The notes beneath the pieces were generated by a model that ran no database searches, was not told where the DNA came from, and was given only the letters and a program-made list of their open reading frames with translations. A program made the position numbers and the translations under genes. Source: Trissonchulus latispiculum (Eukaryota; Nematoda; Enoplea; Enoplida; Ironidae). From it: a stretch of 64,000 nt of DNA. The stretch lies in the NCBI GenBank assembly GCA_030248195.1, contig JASAND010022252.1, positions 1 to 64,000 on the forward strand, in the 5' to 3' direction. This document shows positions 1 through 10,040 of this stretch, one piece after another. Each line of letters starts with the position of its first letter. Positions within the stretch are counted from its first letter, which is position 1.

Positions 1-2087
1 TACCGCGACGGTATAGTTGTAGCTTAATTCCCCATTTCCCTATCAATGACGGCGGACGTAACATCATTACGGCGGAGGTATCATTATAACGGCGGATGTA
101 TTATATTAACGGCGGACGTCACTTGTATCATATCATTCCATCATTACGGCGGAAGTTCCTCCCACCCCATCATTCAATCAGTCCAGCGGCGGTGTTATTT
201 ACTGTTCCATCCTATATCATTGCCTTTCCAATCCTGCCATCTATATTGACTTTTATCTCTGGATCTGGCTTTACCTTAATTTTGGACTACCTCTACTTGG
301 ACCTTCTCTATTTGGACTACTATTACCTTAAATTTGATTGCTCAACCATGAAGACTGCCCTAATATGACTTTTATTAAACCCGGATTCATAACTCCCGAT
401 TGTGACGACCCGATGAAGACTAATTTTTGCTCAATTTTTGCCTTATTTCCCGATTTGTGCCATTCCAGCGATATGGACGCTTTACTGTATATAGATTCTT
501 AAAGAAGACGATTCCCTATTTGGTGACTTTTAACTAGTTTATTTTTGCGTTTCAAAATGTACGTATTTTACGTATCTTATTTTTTTGTGCCGTACTTTTG
601 TGGTGTTTCTAACATTTAAAAATTTAACCTTTTTCCGAGCTTTATTCTAAATTTTAGCGTTTCTTTATTTATCTACTTAACATTTTACCATTTTCCAGGA
701 GCTTTATCTTAAAAATTAACCAAATTCCGTGTATTTTGTAGTGATTTTGACTGTGTTCTATGCATAATTTTGCCTTTTATATGTGATTCGTTGTATAGTT
801 TTACATACCATATTCGTATTTTGTCTGCTTTAATTATTTAACCAAAGTCATGTTCAAAAGTTTTACTAAAACCGGGTTTTTTTTCTTGAAGCTTTCATTT
901 TCATATTTTTATTAACGGGTTTGATTGCGGGTTTTGTGTATTTTAACTAGCCTTTTCGTAACCGGACGCAACGTCAGAAGATGTGTGACGCACCAGCCAT
1001 GTCCCGATTTATGTCCTTTACTGCCGCCACATTTTTCTTAAAATTATTTTCTTTTACCTAAATCTTTTAGTTGTCCCAACGGTTCCTGTCCACTTTTGGT
1101 ACCTGTTATTTGGTTTTCCTAAAAATTTTCTTGGTAAAATGTCAGTTTTGTTTCCCACTCCAGAGCGCCAAAGTAGTTCCCGAATTATATGCTCCCATTC
1201 TGTGTAAGGCCTGCATGCGCGGTTGGGAGGATCTTCTCCAAAATTCTTATTTTTAAGGGACTTTCTACTAATATTTTAACCAGTGTTTCGCGTTTTTAGT
1301 AACTCTAAGACTCCATTTTAACCCCTTCCTAACTTAATTTACTTTATTTTCATAAGTACCACGAGGGTACTTGGGGACTCTCCGTACCCTTTTGGTCCTT
1401 TTTATACATGCTTAAGCATGTTCAGGGTTACTCTGTAACTCTTTTAATTTAATTTAATACTTATATTTTACTTAAAGACTCCACAAACTTACTCCTACTT
1501 ACACGCGAAACACTGGGATTAAATTAATTTCATTACCCATTCCCCTAAATTACGTTATTAATTATCTTTCGTTTTTCTAATTTTGCAGGAGATCCGCAGG
1601 GAACTGAGTTAGCGATGTGAGGCTAGGCCCCCCACCCACCCAGCCGGAGATGGCGCACCCTAAATTTGGCGGGAGGTTACCTCCGTACCTTAGTTTGAAT
1701 AGACCCAGGCGAAGCTGACATTTCGGTTCTTATTTTGTTTATTTGGTTTTCTAGTAATACAGGTACGAGATCCCCGCCGCTGCGGCTGGAGAATCATGGG
1801 TCGCCCATTCACGCACCGTCCCGTGGCATTAATATGGCAGTTGTCCATGCGTGTTTTTATGGCTGGTCTTCACTAGTCTTTTGACGCCATGTCATCTTTA
1901 TTTTGGTTTTATTTAGTCATGTCTAGTTTAGCTTTGCATTTTTGGTGTTTCTTTTTGTGTTTTGACTTGTGTAGTGAGACCCATTTACCAAAATTCAGTC
2001 AAAAATTTTCACTGTTGGGTAAATTTCTTCCTTCTTTTTGGGTTATGTTGTCCCTCGCAGGGGCTCGGGCGGTAAGCCCTGGGGAGA
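1..2087. other. T-rich non-coding region, possibly the 3' interior of an LTR element
   Basis: No credible coding sequence is seen. The first 170 bases hold a degenerate tandem motif around CGGCGGA (about five copies). The same motif, followed by similar GAxTACTxTxCT-rich text, recurs near 62.4-62.6 kb. The right edge ends in a purine-rich CTGGGGAGA directly before a TGTAATGGGG, which could be a polypurine tract next to an LTR start. The phrase TAAGCCCTGGGGA just upstream also occurs near 61.9 and 62.07 kb. The link to the element on the right is inference. Confidence 0.35.
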
Positions 2088-3145
2088 TGTAATGGGGAGA
2101 CGTTGCGTTTTTCCCCTATAGGGTGGGTTTTAGTAAAGTGCATATGTTTATGTATGTGTGTGTTTGTGATAGCGTAACGTATGTGTATTTTAGGCATGTG
2201 TGTTGGACTAGTTTTTGTTTGTCTGGGGGATGTCTGATTTTAGTTGTTTGTTTGATGTCTGATTGGCTAGGTGGCGCTGTCTGCCTTTCTTCTAGAAAGG
2301 CCTAGAAGTTTCCCCTTCTATGTCAACACTTTCGACCAATCAAAATTCACCAAGTCTTTATTTCAACATCTCTTTCAAAATCCATGCAGTCTCGTTTAAA
2401 ATTTCTTAGCGTGCGGCCGTCTCTAGCTCTGTGGCCTTAATTTTCAAGTGTGCCCTTTTTGGCCTTTCAGCTGGGACCTTTTCGGTAACGTAAGTATTGA
2501 TTGTTTTTACTTTCTATTGCAGGCTCCGAGGCGACCTCGTGGGTCGAACCAAATTTATTAGGGTTGAGCTGTTGTGTTTTAATTCTGTTTAATAAGTAAC
2601 TAATACTGCTGTTTATTTTAGGAAAGGGTTAATTTGCCATGTCATCTAGTTTAATCAGCCGCGACGGCTTAGGGAATTATTATTAGCGATAGTAGTTGTA
2701 GAAGGGTTTAGATTATTTTTGGGGTTGAATCTGTGTATATAAACTGCTTTGTACTGTGTTTAGATTTTACTTAAGTCCTGTTTAAAAGTAGCTATTTCCT
2801 AGAATTTATATTTGTCTGGACTTTCTTTGCTCCGTAAACTTTATTGATGAATGTTTTATTGTTAAAATTTACTATGCTGCGTAATTTTCGGGAGTCTCTC
2901 CCTTTGCCTGTTTCTTATTAAATGTGGTCTCAGTAGCTGAGCCATTAGGGTGTCTCTAGTTTAGGTTTTATTAGCATTGTATATTCGGTAGGTAGGGTTC
3001 TGAGTTATTTCCAAGTCTAGGTAGGCTAATTATTTACTGAGCGTGTGTTTAATTTAATCAAAGTTTCTTTAGTAGTTAAACAGGTAGGCAGTCATTTGTC
3101 CCTTTAGTCAGCTCCTTTAGTTGTTCGTTAGGCTTATTTAATTCT
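2088..3145 (+). repeat. Candidate 5' LTR of the Ty3/gypsy-like element
   Basis: The segment begins with TGTAATGGGG after a purine-rich stretch, has a TATATAAA box near 2735, and is followed by TGGCGAGATCCTGCCC (from 3146), which could be a tRNA primer-binding site because such sites usually begin with TGG. No second copy of this sequence exists in the window, so neither boundary can be proved. The exact 3' end is uncertain. Confidence 0.3.
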
Positions 3146-3696
3146 TGGCGAGATCCTGCCCAGGTCGACTGGAACATAAGTCTCCTCCAGGTTCGTCGTT
3201 TCCATACGCGCACAGTTTCCACCCGTAAAGTTTGGTTGCCCCTACACTTCCAACTTTACACCTCCGCACCTGTCTGATTCTTGTGTCCAGTAACTGTTTG
3301 CCTGATTGCCTTCTCACCTGATTGCCTATTTCCGGTAACTCTAAAAAACGGTATTTATTGTCACTTGTATATTCTGTCGTGAACTGTTCAGTTATTTGAA
3401 AAACTTGCTGTCGCGGGTCAGGGAACACATTCTAATTGAAAATTTAGTCTGGCCTGGTCAGCCTTCGCTCCGTTTTTCTTTTATGCTTGTTCTTGTGGTT
3501 TTGGGCGCATTGAATTTGCAACTTAACTAATTGGCGGTTTGTCTGCAGTCACACATTTCACATTGGTTTTGGTCTTAAACCGGCATTAGACATTTAAGTA
3601 ATCTCGTCACTTCACTAAATCACTCAGATAACAAATTCTGTTAACTAGAACCTAGCTAATCTTGGCTTGACTGAAACTAATTTTTTTGCATAAAAC
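3146..3696 (+). other. Leader between candidate primer-binding site and gag
   Basis: About 550 bases without a convincing gene. By position this would be the untranslated leader of the retroelement, where packaging signals normally lie. Nothing more specific is visible. Confidence 0.35.
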
Positions 3697-5424
3697 ATGG
3701 CTCAGCCGCAAAGTGTTTCGTCGAGTACGCAAGCAGATCCGACAGCAAGTGTTGTCGGTACAGTAACGGGAATCGGCATGCCTCCGGGCGCTTTCCACGG
3801 CAGGCCCGGTGAAAATTTCGAAAAGTGGCTACGGTCGTTTGAGCGATATGTCGCTGCAAACGCGATAACGTCTTCAACCGGAAAGGCAGACATTTTGCCT
3901 TCATATTTGAAAAATGCTGCCGAAATTGTGTATAACGGTCTGAGTCAGGCTGTGCGCGCTGACTATTCTCAGTTGTTGCAGGCTCTTAGAGCCCAGTTTT
4001 CTACTCGGTTTACTGCCGATTTGGCTGCTGATCTCCTGATGAACAGAAAGCAAGGTGAAGCCGAACCGGTAAGTGACTATGCTTTTGACGTACAGCGGCT
4101 GGTGGGAGAAGCTTTTCATGGCCTGGACGCTGCAGCTCAAGACACGCTGAAACGTAAGCATTTTGTTAGAGGTCTGTTACCTAGGCTGTTTCAGTTTGTC
4201 ACTTCTCCTCAAGAACCTCCCACTTTTGATGAGGCTGTCTCCCGTGCTCGATCACAGGAAGCTAGAGATCACTTCCTGTATAACACAGTCCCTTGGCTTG
4301 ATCGGAGCACAGGCAGTCGTGGGCACGCCAGTGCATATGGCTATGGCAGTACTCACAGGCGGTACCGAAACCGGTCTCGGGACCGAAATCCTAGGTATTC
4401 AGATGCCCAACACCGTCGTCAGGACGACAGGTTGCCCCGCCAGGCACATCACGTCCATGCTGCAGTGCCATCACCGCAACCTGCTCCTGTGAACGCCACT
4501 GCCGCTGTCACGCAAGACGATCTCAGGAATTTGGAAAACCGGTTAGTTCAGTTACTCCAGTCCCAACAAGCGCAGCAGAGTACAACGCCTCGTGCTCAGG
4601 TTCAGACGCCCTCGGGACGAACCGACGGCGGTCCCCGCTGCTACGAATGTGGTGAATTGGGCCATATCCGTAGCAACTGTCCTCGCCGCAGTCGTCGTGG
4701 GCCAGATCCTCCACGTGGTCCCAGGTTTACCAACGCAGACAGACGACAAGGTCCAGGGCCTGCGCGTCAGCTGTCTCGTGGTACTCACGCCTACTCTGGC
4801 CCACGGCCGACGTCCGGCGCATTTGATCAGCAGTATCCATTTTATGCCTACGAGACGTCAGCGGCTTCTGATGAAGATGGACCTCATTCCTCGTACTACC
4901 GTGAAGCTGAGCAGCCGACTGCTCCCGTTGCATTCGCCGGTCCGTCGCGTCGGAAGTATACCAATAACGCTGAAGAAGTGGAGTCGTTGCGGGAACAGGT
5001 AAGACGCTTGCAGGATCGGGATGATTTGCGGGCTGCAGTCGCTATCCAGTGCGATTTGGCCAACAGCACTGCTCCTGCTCAGCTGGTCGATGCTGCCTGT
5101 CAAACCTATGATGGAAGCAAAGCTGTCAGTACATTGAGTTCGAAACCCGAACTGCAGAGGCGTGCGCCTCCAGGTTCACCCAGCTGGCGTATGTTTACGC
5201 TCGCCATTTTGTTGTTCGTCAGCCTCTGCGGATTGCCGACAGCTCTTGCAGCGGACACGGCTGGTCCAACTCCAGATTTTCTTGCTGGTGAACTACGCCG
5301 AATCGGTACAGTGGTACACACTGGCGTTGGCATTGTCTTGGAGCCTGCGGGCTTGGTGCTGGTGCCAGACAGCGTCAGGTATTTTCCGGTCATTGTGCAC
5401 ACTAATATCAGCAACCTGTTGTGA
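3697..5424 (+). CDS. Gag-like protein with zinc knuckle, ending in an envelope-type signal peptide
   Basis: A 575-residue frame from ATG to TGA. Residues about 25-190 have the mostly helical, Gag-like look of Ty3/gypsy capsids. An Arg-rich stretch follows. A CCHC zinc knuckle (C-x2-C-x4-H-x4-C, reading CYECGELGHIRSNC) starts at residue 315 and is followed by Arg/Gly-rich sequence. A short heptad-like segment lies near residues 425-445. Then, unusually for Gag, residues 499-517 form a hydrophobic stretch starting MFTLAILLFVSL and ending in small residues (TALA), like a cleavable signal peptide. The last ~55 residues (GIVLEPAGLVLVPDS, then a hydrophobic strand) resemble the N-terminal strand of F-type envelope proteins of errantiviruses. 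The TGA is in frame with the next reading frame, 12 bases away, so the C-terminus is probably the start of the envelope. The Gag call rests on the zinc knuckle and position. Confidence 0.8.
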   Translation: MAQPQSVSSSTQADPTASVVGTVTGIGMPPGAFHGRPGENFEKWLRSFERYVAANAITSSTGKADILPSYLKNAAEIVYNGLSQAVRADYSQLLQALRAQFSTRFTADLAADLLMNRKQGEAEPVSDYAFDVQRLVGEAFHGLDAAAQDTLKRKHFVRGLLPRLFQFVTSPQEPPTFDEAVSRARSQEARDHFLYNTVPWLDRSTGSRGHASAYGYGSTHRRYRNRSRDRNPRYSDAQHRRQDDRLPRQAHHVHAAVPSPQPAPVNATAAVTQDDLRNLENRLVQLLQSQQAQQSTTPRAQVQTPSGRTDGGPRCYECGELGHIRSNCPRRSRRGPDPPRGPRFTNADRRQGPGPARQLSRGTHAYSGPRPTSGAFDQQYPFYAYETSAASDEDGPHSSYYREAEQPTAPVAFAGPSRRKYTNNAEEVESLREQVRRLQDRDDLRAAVAIQCDLANSTAPAQLVDAACQTYDGSKAVSTLSSKPELQRRAPPGSPSWRMFTLAILLFVSLCGLPTALAADTAGPTPDFLAGELRRIGTVVHTGVGIVLEPAGLVLVPDSVRYFPVIVHTNISNLL

Positions 5425-5436
5425 ACGCGACGAAGG

Positions 5437-8400
5437 ATGGATGGAGACTATCGGACCAATCAACGTTGTCATCTACATCCCGTGTACCAGAAGCTACGGT
5501 CGGCGATAAAAAGCACCGCTGCTGCCTACTCAGGTCTGTTGGACTCCTCCTATTACACTGAATTGATCAAGACTATTTGTGCTCGACAACAGTCGCTGTG
5601 CCGTTCCGAAGCTGACGTTACCGTAGGTCCTCAGCGGGAAAAACGACAATTGGGTCTACTTGCAGCTGGTCTTTTAGGGCTAGGAGGCGCTGGCCTCGGC
5701 ATTGCAAACAGTGTCTACCTTGGGAAACTGTCGAATGAAGTTGGTGCTTTACATACGGCGGTGGAGATGCTTCAAGATCAGGCGTACTATCGCATTCAGG
5801 CGCTTCAGGAGATTGAAGTTGCGAATCGGAAGCTGTATACATTCGTGCACCAATCCGTTAGTGAACTTCATGATGCTCTGGAACGGTTGGATTGTGCAAC
5901 TGAGGTATCAGTGTCTGACATCGAAGGTACCCTGACGGTTCATATCCTCAGAACGGCGCTAACGAATTTAGTAAATGCTGTCGTTCATTCAGCAACCACT
6001 GGCGAACTAACTCCTGATTTGATGACTGTTGCCAAGGCACGAGAACTGCTATCCCACGTGTCTGACTTTACTGGATCTCTGTTAGCCCGGGAGCCGTCAC
6101 TGGTGTATCAGCTCGCGAATGTATACCCTGTGCGGGTGGATTTGGAAACTCTCACTTACGCCTTTCTTCTGGAAGTTCCGGTTGTCACTCTGGCGAACGT
6201 GCACCCTATGTACCAGGCACATAACGTTGGGTGGCTTACTCCCGACAAACAAACAACATACCGCATTTCCCTACATGGCCTTGTGATCCCTCCTAATAAG
6301 CCCACTCCGGGACTAGCCCCTCAGTATAACAGCATCGTCCAGTCATCATGCAAGCAGCGACCGGCTCTAAGCCTATGCCCACCAGAAGGTGTCATCGCCT
6401 TAGATGCTCAGACCAGTGCGTGCCTCGTTAACCTGCACTCAAACGATCCCAAGACGGCAGAGCTGCATTGCTCAAAACTGCAACTAAAAGCTGCTGTCAA
6501 TGAAACCGATCTACGTGTAACCACTAGCGGCCTGATGTTCCGCACAATCGAGTCGTCAGTCCTGTTATCTAATGAGCTGACCTCTTCTCACCGCTCTACA
6601 GGGCAAAAGATAGCTGTTCCATCACATGGCGTGCTCTGGATTGAGCATCGTAGTTACTCCCTTGTAACTATGGGAACTCGGATTGCCACTAATACCTTAC
6701 GTGACACTCAGATGGTCAATGTGATGCTGGGCTTATCTCAGCCATTGAATCTCACACAATTTGGTGGCATACCTCCAGTTGATTCGACGGCATTGGAAGC
6801 TGCTTCGACAGCCATGAAATCTGCCGAAGACTATACGGAAATGGTAATGCACCGAGAATGGGACTTCCTCGCCATGGGACTCCCTGGAAGAGTCCATCTG
6901 GGTTTTCTCTACTTCCTTGTTGCAGTAGTTGTTTGCGCCTTCATTGTTATTTTGATCTGTTGGTGTTGTCGGAAAAGGTCACTGGGCCGCAGCCGACCTC
7001 CATTGCCCAGTTTCCACTTTCGTCGCAAACGGTCCCAGTCCGCTGCCACTGTCGTCCGCCCACCGTCTGAATCCGAAGAAACCAGTGAGATGGTGGAGAT
7101 GGTGCCAGTCACACCCATAAGAACGCGGAATCGACGTTCTCGGTCCCAGGGACCAGATTCCTCTCCCCGACACTATTTCCCTCTCCTGTCTATGTTTTTC
7201 ATTGTGTGTACCCTTATTGCCAATCCCGCAGACCCTTCGGTGGCCCTGCTTTCTTGTGTCTTACAACTCAGCTTATTCCTTACTCTGTGCCTTCCTCAAA
7301 AGTGTAGGCAAGGGGGTCTTTTTGCACTAGATCAGTACCCTTCGATGACGATAATTGCGATTATCCAAGGCATACATGTCCCAACACTCGTGGACACAGG
7401 AGCCTCCATCACATTGCTGCGAGAAGATTTCTACTGGAAGCACTTTTCTGGCCTGCCCTATGTTGCTATAACTAAAGGTAATAGTCCACACATAGCATCA
7501 ATGACTGGTCAAGCATTGTCTTTGCTACGCGTTTTCAACCCGGAATTCCGGTTTGGTTCGACAAAACTACGTCATGCATGTTATGTGGTCAACAGTGCGC
7601 CAACCCCATGTATTTTGGGAGCCGATTTGTTGTCACGCCTTGGAAATATGGTTGTTGATTTTGTCGTTGGTTCGATCACCTTGGGTGGAAATCTGCTACC
7701 CTTACAATCCCCCTGGATGACATCAGCCCCTGCATCACGAGGTTCCTACGCAGTCCGCGTGGACAAGACATGGACTATACCTGCCCGATCGGAAGTGGTG
7801 CTACCAGGTGTCACGTCCGCCGCAATGGGACAATACTGCTTTGAGCCAGATAAAACTGTGTGTCGTCGCCATGGCGTTTATCTGGCAAAAACCGTCGTCT
7901 GTGGAGGTAACAATATGCCTCTACGCATTCTGAATCCCTCTAATTCCCCCAAGTCCTTAGCTGCACACAGTTACCTTGGAACCCTCGTTCCGGTTGGTGA
8001 TCAAGATATTGTGGCCTGTGCTATACACAAATCGCCAACTGGCATCTATGGTCATGCCTGCGCAACTTCCTTGAACCGCCAGAAACCAGGGGATACCCCA
8101 ACGGAAATCGCTGGCTTAGACTTGTCGAAGTCGGACGCTTCCCCACAACAGCAGCGTAGCTTGCTGTCCCTGATTCAACAGTACCTTCCAGTGTTTTCCC
8201 AAACAGACGAAGACCTAGGCCGAACCAAAGTGTTGCATCATACAATTGAGACTGAGGCCGCTGGGCCAATCAAGCAACACCCGTACCGTGTACCCCTTAG
8301 CAAACGACATGTGATTGAACAATATGTTGCTGAGAAGCTCAAAGACGGAATGATTCGACCGAGTCGGTCCCCATGGAGCGCACCCGTCGTTCTGGTATCC

Positions 8401-8961
8401 AAAAAGGACGGAACTGATCGTTTCTGTGTTGACTACCGTAAGTTGAACGCCATTACAAAGCGTGACGTCTACCCGCTGCCTCGCATTGATGATGCTTTGG
8501 AAGCATTGGGAGGTGGCAATGCTTGGTTCTCAACACTTGACCTGAATTCTGGATTCTACCAAGTACCCCTAGACGAAGGCGCAAAGGAGAAAACTGCCTT
8601 CACAACTCATATCGGCCTGTTCGAGTACAACGTTATGCCCATGGGCCTCACAAACTCTCCTCCCACTTTCCAGCGTCTGATGGATTTGGTACTTGCCCAG
8701 CTGACCTGGCAAAGTTGTCTTGTGTTTGTGTATATCGACGATGTTATCGTATTCTCGACAACATTCGAGCACCATTTCGTGGATTTGGAAAATGTATTTA
8801 AATGTTTGCTAGAGGCTGGCCTGAAATTGAAACCCACAACCTACAACCTGATGGTGCGATCCAGATATGCATGTCCTGTATGCAGTGTTAATGATTATAA
8901 AGCCATCAAGGGAGAATGCGTCCTTGGCTTTCAGGAGATTCATTACATTCCAGCTAAGTAA
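5437..8961 (+). CDS. Envelope-protease-reverse transcriptase polyprotein, truncated after RT
   Basis: A 1174-residue frame, same phase as the upstream Gag frame. Residues 67-70 are REKR, a furin-type site, followed by a Gly/Ala/Leu-rich segment (QLGLLAAGLLGLGG) like a class I fusion peptide, then a helical region with heptad spacing (about 95-150). A transmembrane segment lies at about 486-512 (FLYFLVAVVVCAFIVILIC), followed by a basic cytoplasmic-type tail. A second hydrophobic block covers about 579-625. The aspartic protease motif is DTGAS at 653. The reverse transcriptase has LDLNSGFYQVPL, the MGLTNSPPTFQ block and YIDD at 1099-1102, all Ty3/gypsy-like. After that the sequence diverges from the family (the usual KxxKC-type segment is altered) and stops at TAA. 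RNase H and integrase are absent. Translation probably depends on TGA readthrough, or less likely on the ATG at 5437. Envelope placed before protease is not the normal retroviral or errantiviral order. Confidence 0.8.
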   Translation: MDGDYRTNQRCHLHPVYQKLRSAIKSTAAAYSGLLDSSYYTELIKTICARQQSLCRSEADVTVGPQREKRQLGLLAAGLLGLGGAGLGIANSVYLGKLSNEVGALHTAVEMLQDQAYYRIQALQEIEVANRKLYTFVHQSVSELHDALERLDCATEVSVSDIEGTLTVHILRTALTNLVNAVVHSATTGELTPDLMTVAKARELLSHVSDFTGSLLAREPSLVYQLANVYPVRVDLETLTYAFLLEVPVVTLANVHPMYQAHNVGWLTPDKQTTYRISLHGLVIPPNKPTPGLAPQYNSIVQSSCKQRPALSLCPPEGVIALDAQTSACLVNLHSNDPKTAELHCSKLQLKAAVNETDLRVTTSGLMFRTIESSVLLSNELTSSHRSTGQKIAVPSHGVLWIEHRSYSLVTMGTRIATNTLRDTQMVNVMLGLSQPLNLTQFGGIPPVDSTALEAASTAMKSAEDYTEMVMHREWDFLAMGLPGRVHLGFLYFLVAVVVCAFIVILICWCCRKRSLGRSRPPLPSFHFRRKRSQSAATVVRPPSESEETSEMVEMVPVTPIRTRNRRSRSQGPDSSPRHYFPLLSMFFIVCTLIANPADPSVALLSCVLQLSLFLTLCLPQKCRQGGLFALDQYPSMTIIAIIQGIHVPTLVDTGASITLLREDFYWKHFSGLPYVAITKGNSPHIASMTGQALSLLRVFNPEFRFGSTKLRHACYVVNSAPTPCILGADLLSRLGNMVVDFVVGSITLGGNLLPLQSPWMTSAPASRGSYAVRVDKTWTIPARSEVVLPGVTSAAMGQYCFEPDKTVCRRHGVYLAKTVVCGGNNMPLRILNPSNSPKSLAAHSYLGTLVPVGDQDIVACAIHKSPTGIYGHACATSLNRQKPGDTPTEIAGLDLSKSDASPQQQRSLLSLIQQYLPVFSQTDEDLGRTKVLHHTIETEAAGPIKQHPYRVPLSKRHVIEQYVAEKLKDGMIRPSRSPWSAPVVLVSKKDGTDRFCVDYRKLNAITKRDVYPLPRIDDALEALGGGNAWFSTLDLNSGFYQVPLDEGAKEKTAFTTHIGLFEYNVMPMGLTNSPPTFQRLMDLVLAQLTWQSCLVFVYIDDVIVFSTTFEHHFVDLENVFKCLLEAGLKLKPTTYNLMVRSRYACPVCSVNDYKAIKGECVLGFQEIHYIPAK

Positions 8962-8964
8962 ATG

Positions 8965-9285
8965 TCAATATCATTTAATTTATGTAAATAACTAAGCCGA
9001 CTAAAGAGCAATTTCAGAATAAATTTATTTAAGGATAAAATCTAGGATAATTGGCAATATCGAAAGGACACATTGACTATATCATCAGTGTATCGAAAGT
9101 TTACCGTTACCAAGAATACATAATAGAGAAGACCCAGAGTATGCCACTGTATAGAAACTTACTCTTTTGCTAACGGTTGACCTCCCGCAAATCAGACCGA
9201 TCACTTCAAAGAAATTCGCAAGCCTGCTTGTGTTCTATAAAGCTCGAAGCAGACACAAAAGTCGGCGCACGCACAGCTTATATTT
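8965..9285. other. Spacer with no recognisable gene
   Basis: AT-rich sequence after the break of the retroelement. No exon or repeat partner was recognised. Confidence 0.4.
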
Positions 9286-10040
9286 ATACCGCCGGAGGCG
9301 GTATACTTGTAATGGGTTGACCCATCTGAATTCATATGTTTTGCATGTAATTTGCTTGTCGCGGAGGATTTCCGTCCTATCTTCAACACATGTCCCTGTT
9401 ACGCAGGTTTTTTGCCCAACAAAATTTCTACGATATTGCAATTTTTAGAGCATCATTACATTCAATTTAGTTAATTTTCAACGCCCTGTAAATTGTTTTG
9501 CACACGATCACTCTCTGCCTTTTTTCATATTACCGAAGATCGGGCGTTATTTGCCTGTCACTTGATTGGCAGAGGTTTAACAGATCAATAAATAGCTAAA
9601 ACTGATGTTACAATTTTCGTGTGCAAAGACTGATTTTGCGCTTGCACTGTATTTATTTCATTAGTGTTTGCTTTGCTTCAGAATTCAGATAAAATAAAGT
9701 GTTTAAAATAAACATATATGATAACTTTCTCTCTCGGGGTTTACTCCATAGAATCGCTATAGTCAGAGTAGTGTAGTGGTTAGGCTGTTCCGCTTGGCAC
9801 TGTTCCGGACACAGATCGAATCCTTCTTCCGGTATAATTTTAGTTTCACAATTGGCAGTGGCAAATGGCAATAAAATACTCCCATTCTTTTGTCTCAGAA
9901 ACGGTAAATGTCGGGGAGTTGAAAATAGTCAAAAGCTAACGTCACCGTACACTAGAAGAGTATGACGAAAACAAACAAAACGTTGAACAGATAAATCCCA
10001 AACTCTACGGCGGTATTATTCCCCTTTTAAGGGGTAACTT
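9286..10040 (+). repeat. Dispersed repeat, copy A, with tRNA-like pol III boxes
   Basis: About 750 bases that recur nearly unchanged at 14324-15108. The left end reads TATACCGCCGGAGGCGGTAT and the right end carries CTACGGCGGTATTATT, so ATACCGCCG and CGGCGGTAT form short imperfect inverted ends. Both copies continue through a CCCCTTTTAAGGGG palindrome. A tRNA-like block lies inside: an A-box-like TAGTGTAGTGG at 9769-9779 and a B-box-like AGATCGAATCC at 9813-9823. This could be a composite of a tRNA-derived SINE and a small DNA element. The superfamily is not assigned. Confidence 0.65.
9765..9830 (+). promoter_or_regulatory. tRNA-like internal pol III promoter in repeat copy A
   Basis: Spacing between the A-box-like and B-box-like motifs (~35 bases) is tRNA-like. 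The same pair occurs in copy B at 14833-14843 and 14876-14886, where the B box has one changed base (AGATCGAATTC). There is no complete cloverleaf, so it is not called a tRNA gene. Confidence 0.45.

Larger units (their letters stand above)
2088..8961 (+). mobile_element. Ty3/gypsy-like retroelement with envelope gene, 3'-truncated
   Basis: One forward-strand element with a possible LTR, a ~550-base leader, and two long in-frame reading frames separated by a single TGA. Domain order is Gag with zinc knuckle, envelope-like glycoprotein, aspartic protease, reverse transcriptase. RNase H, integrase and the 3' LTR are missing: the reverse transcriptase reading breaks off just after the catalytic YIDD block and unrelated sequence follows. 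The two frames otherwise contain no stop codons over more than 5 kb, so the copy is probably young or was recently active before truncation. Confidence 0.75.

Noticed and set aside
2009..2305. Short frames of 60-67 residues
   Set aside because: T-rich low-complexity translations inside the candidate LTR region.
9765..9830. Functional tRNA gene
   Set aside because: Only A- and B-box-like motifs are present. The acceptor and anticodon stems do not form, and the block sits inside a dispersed repeat.
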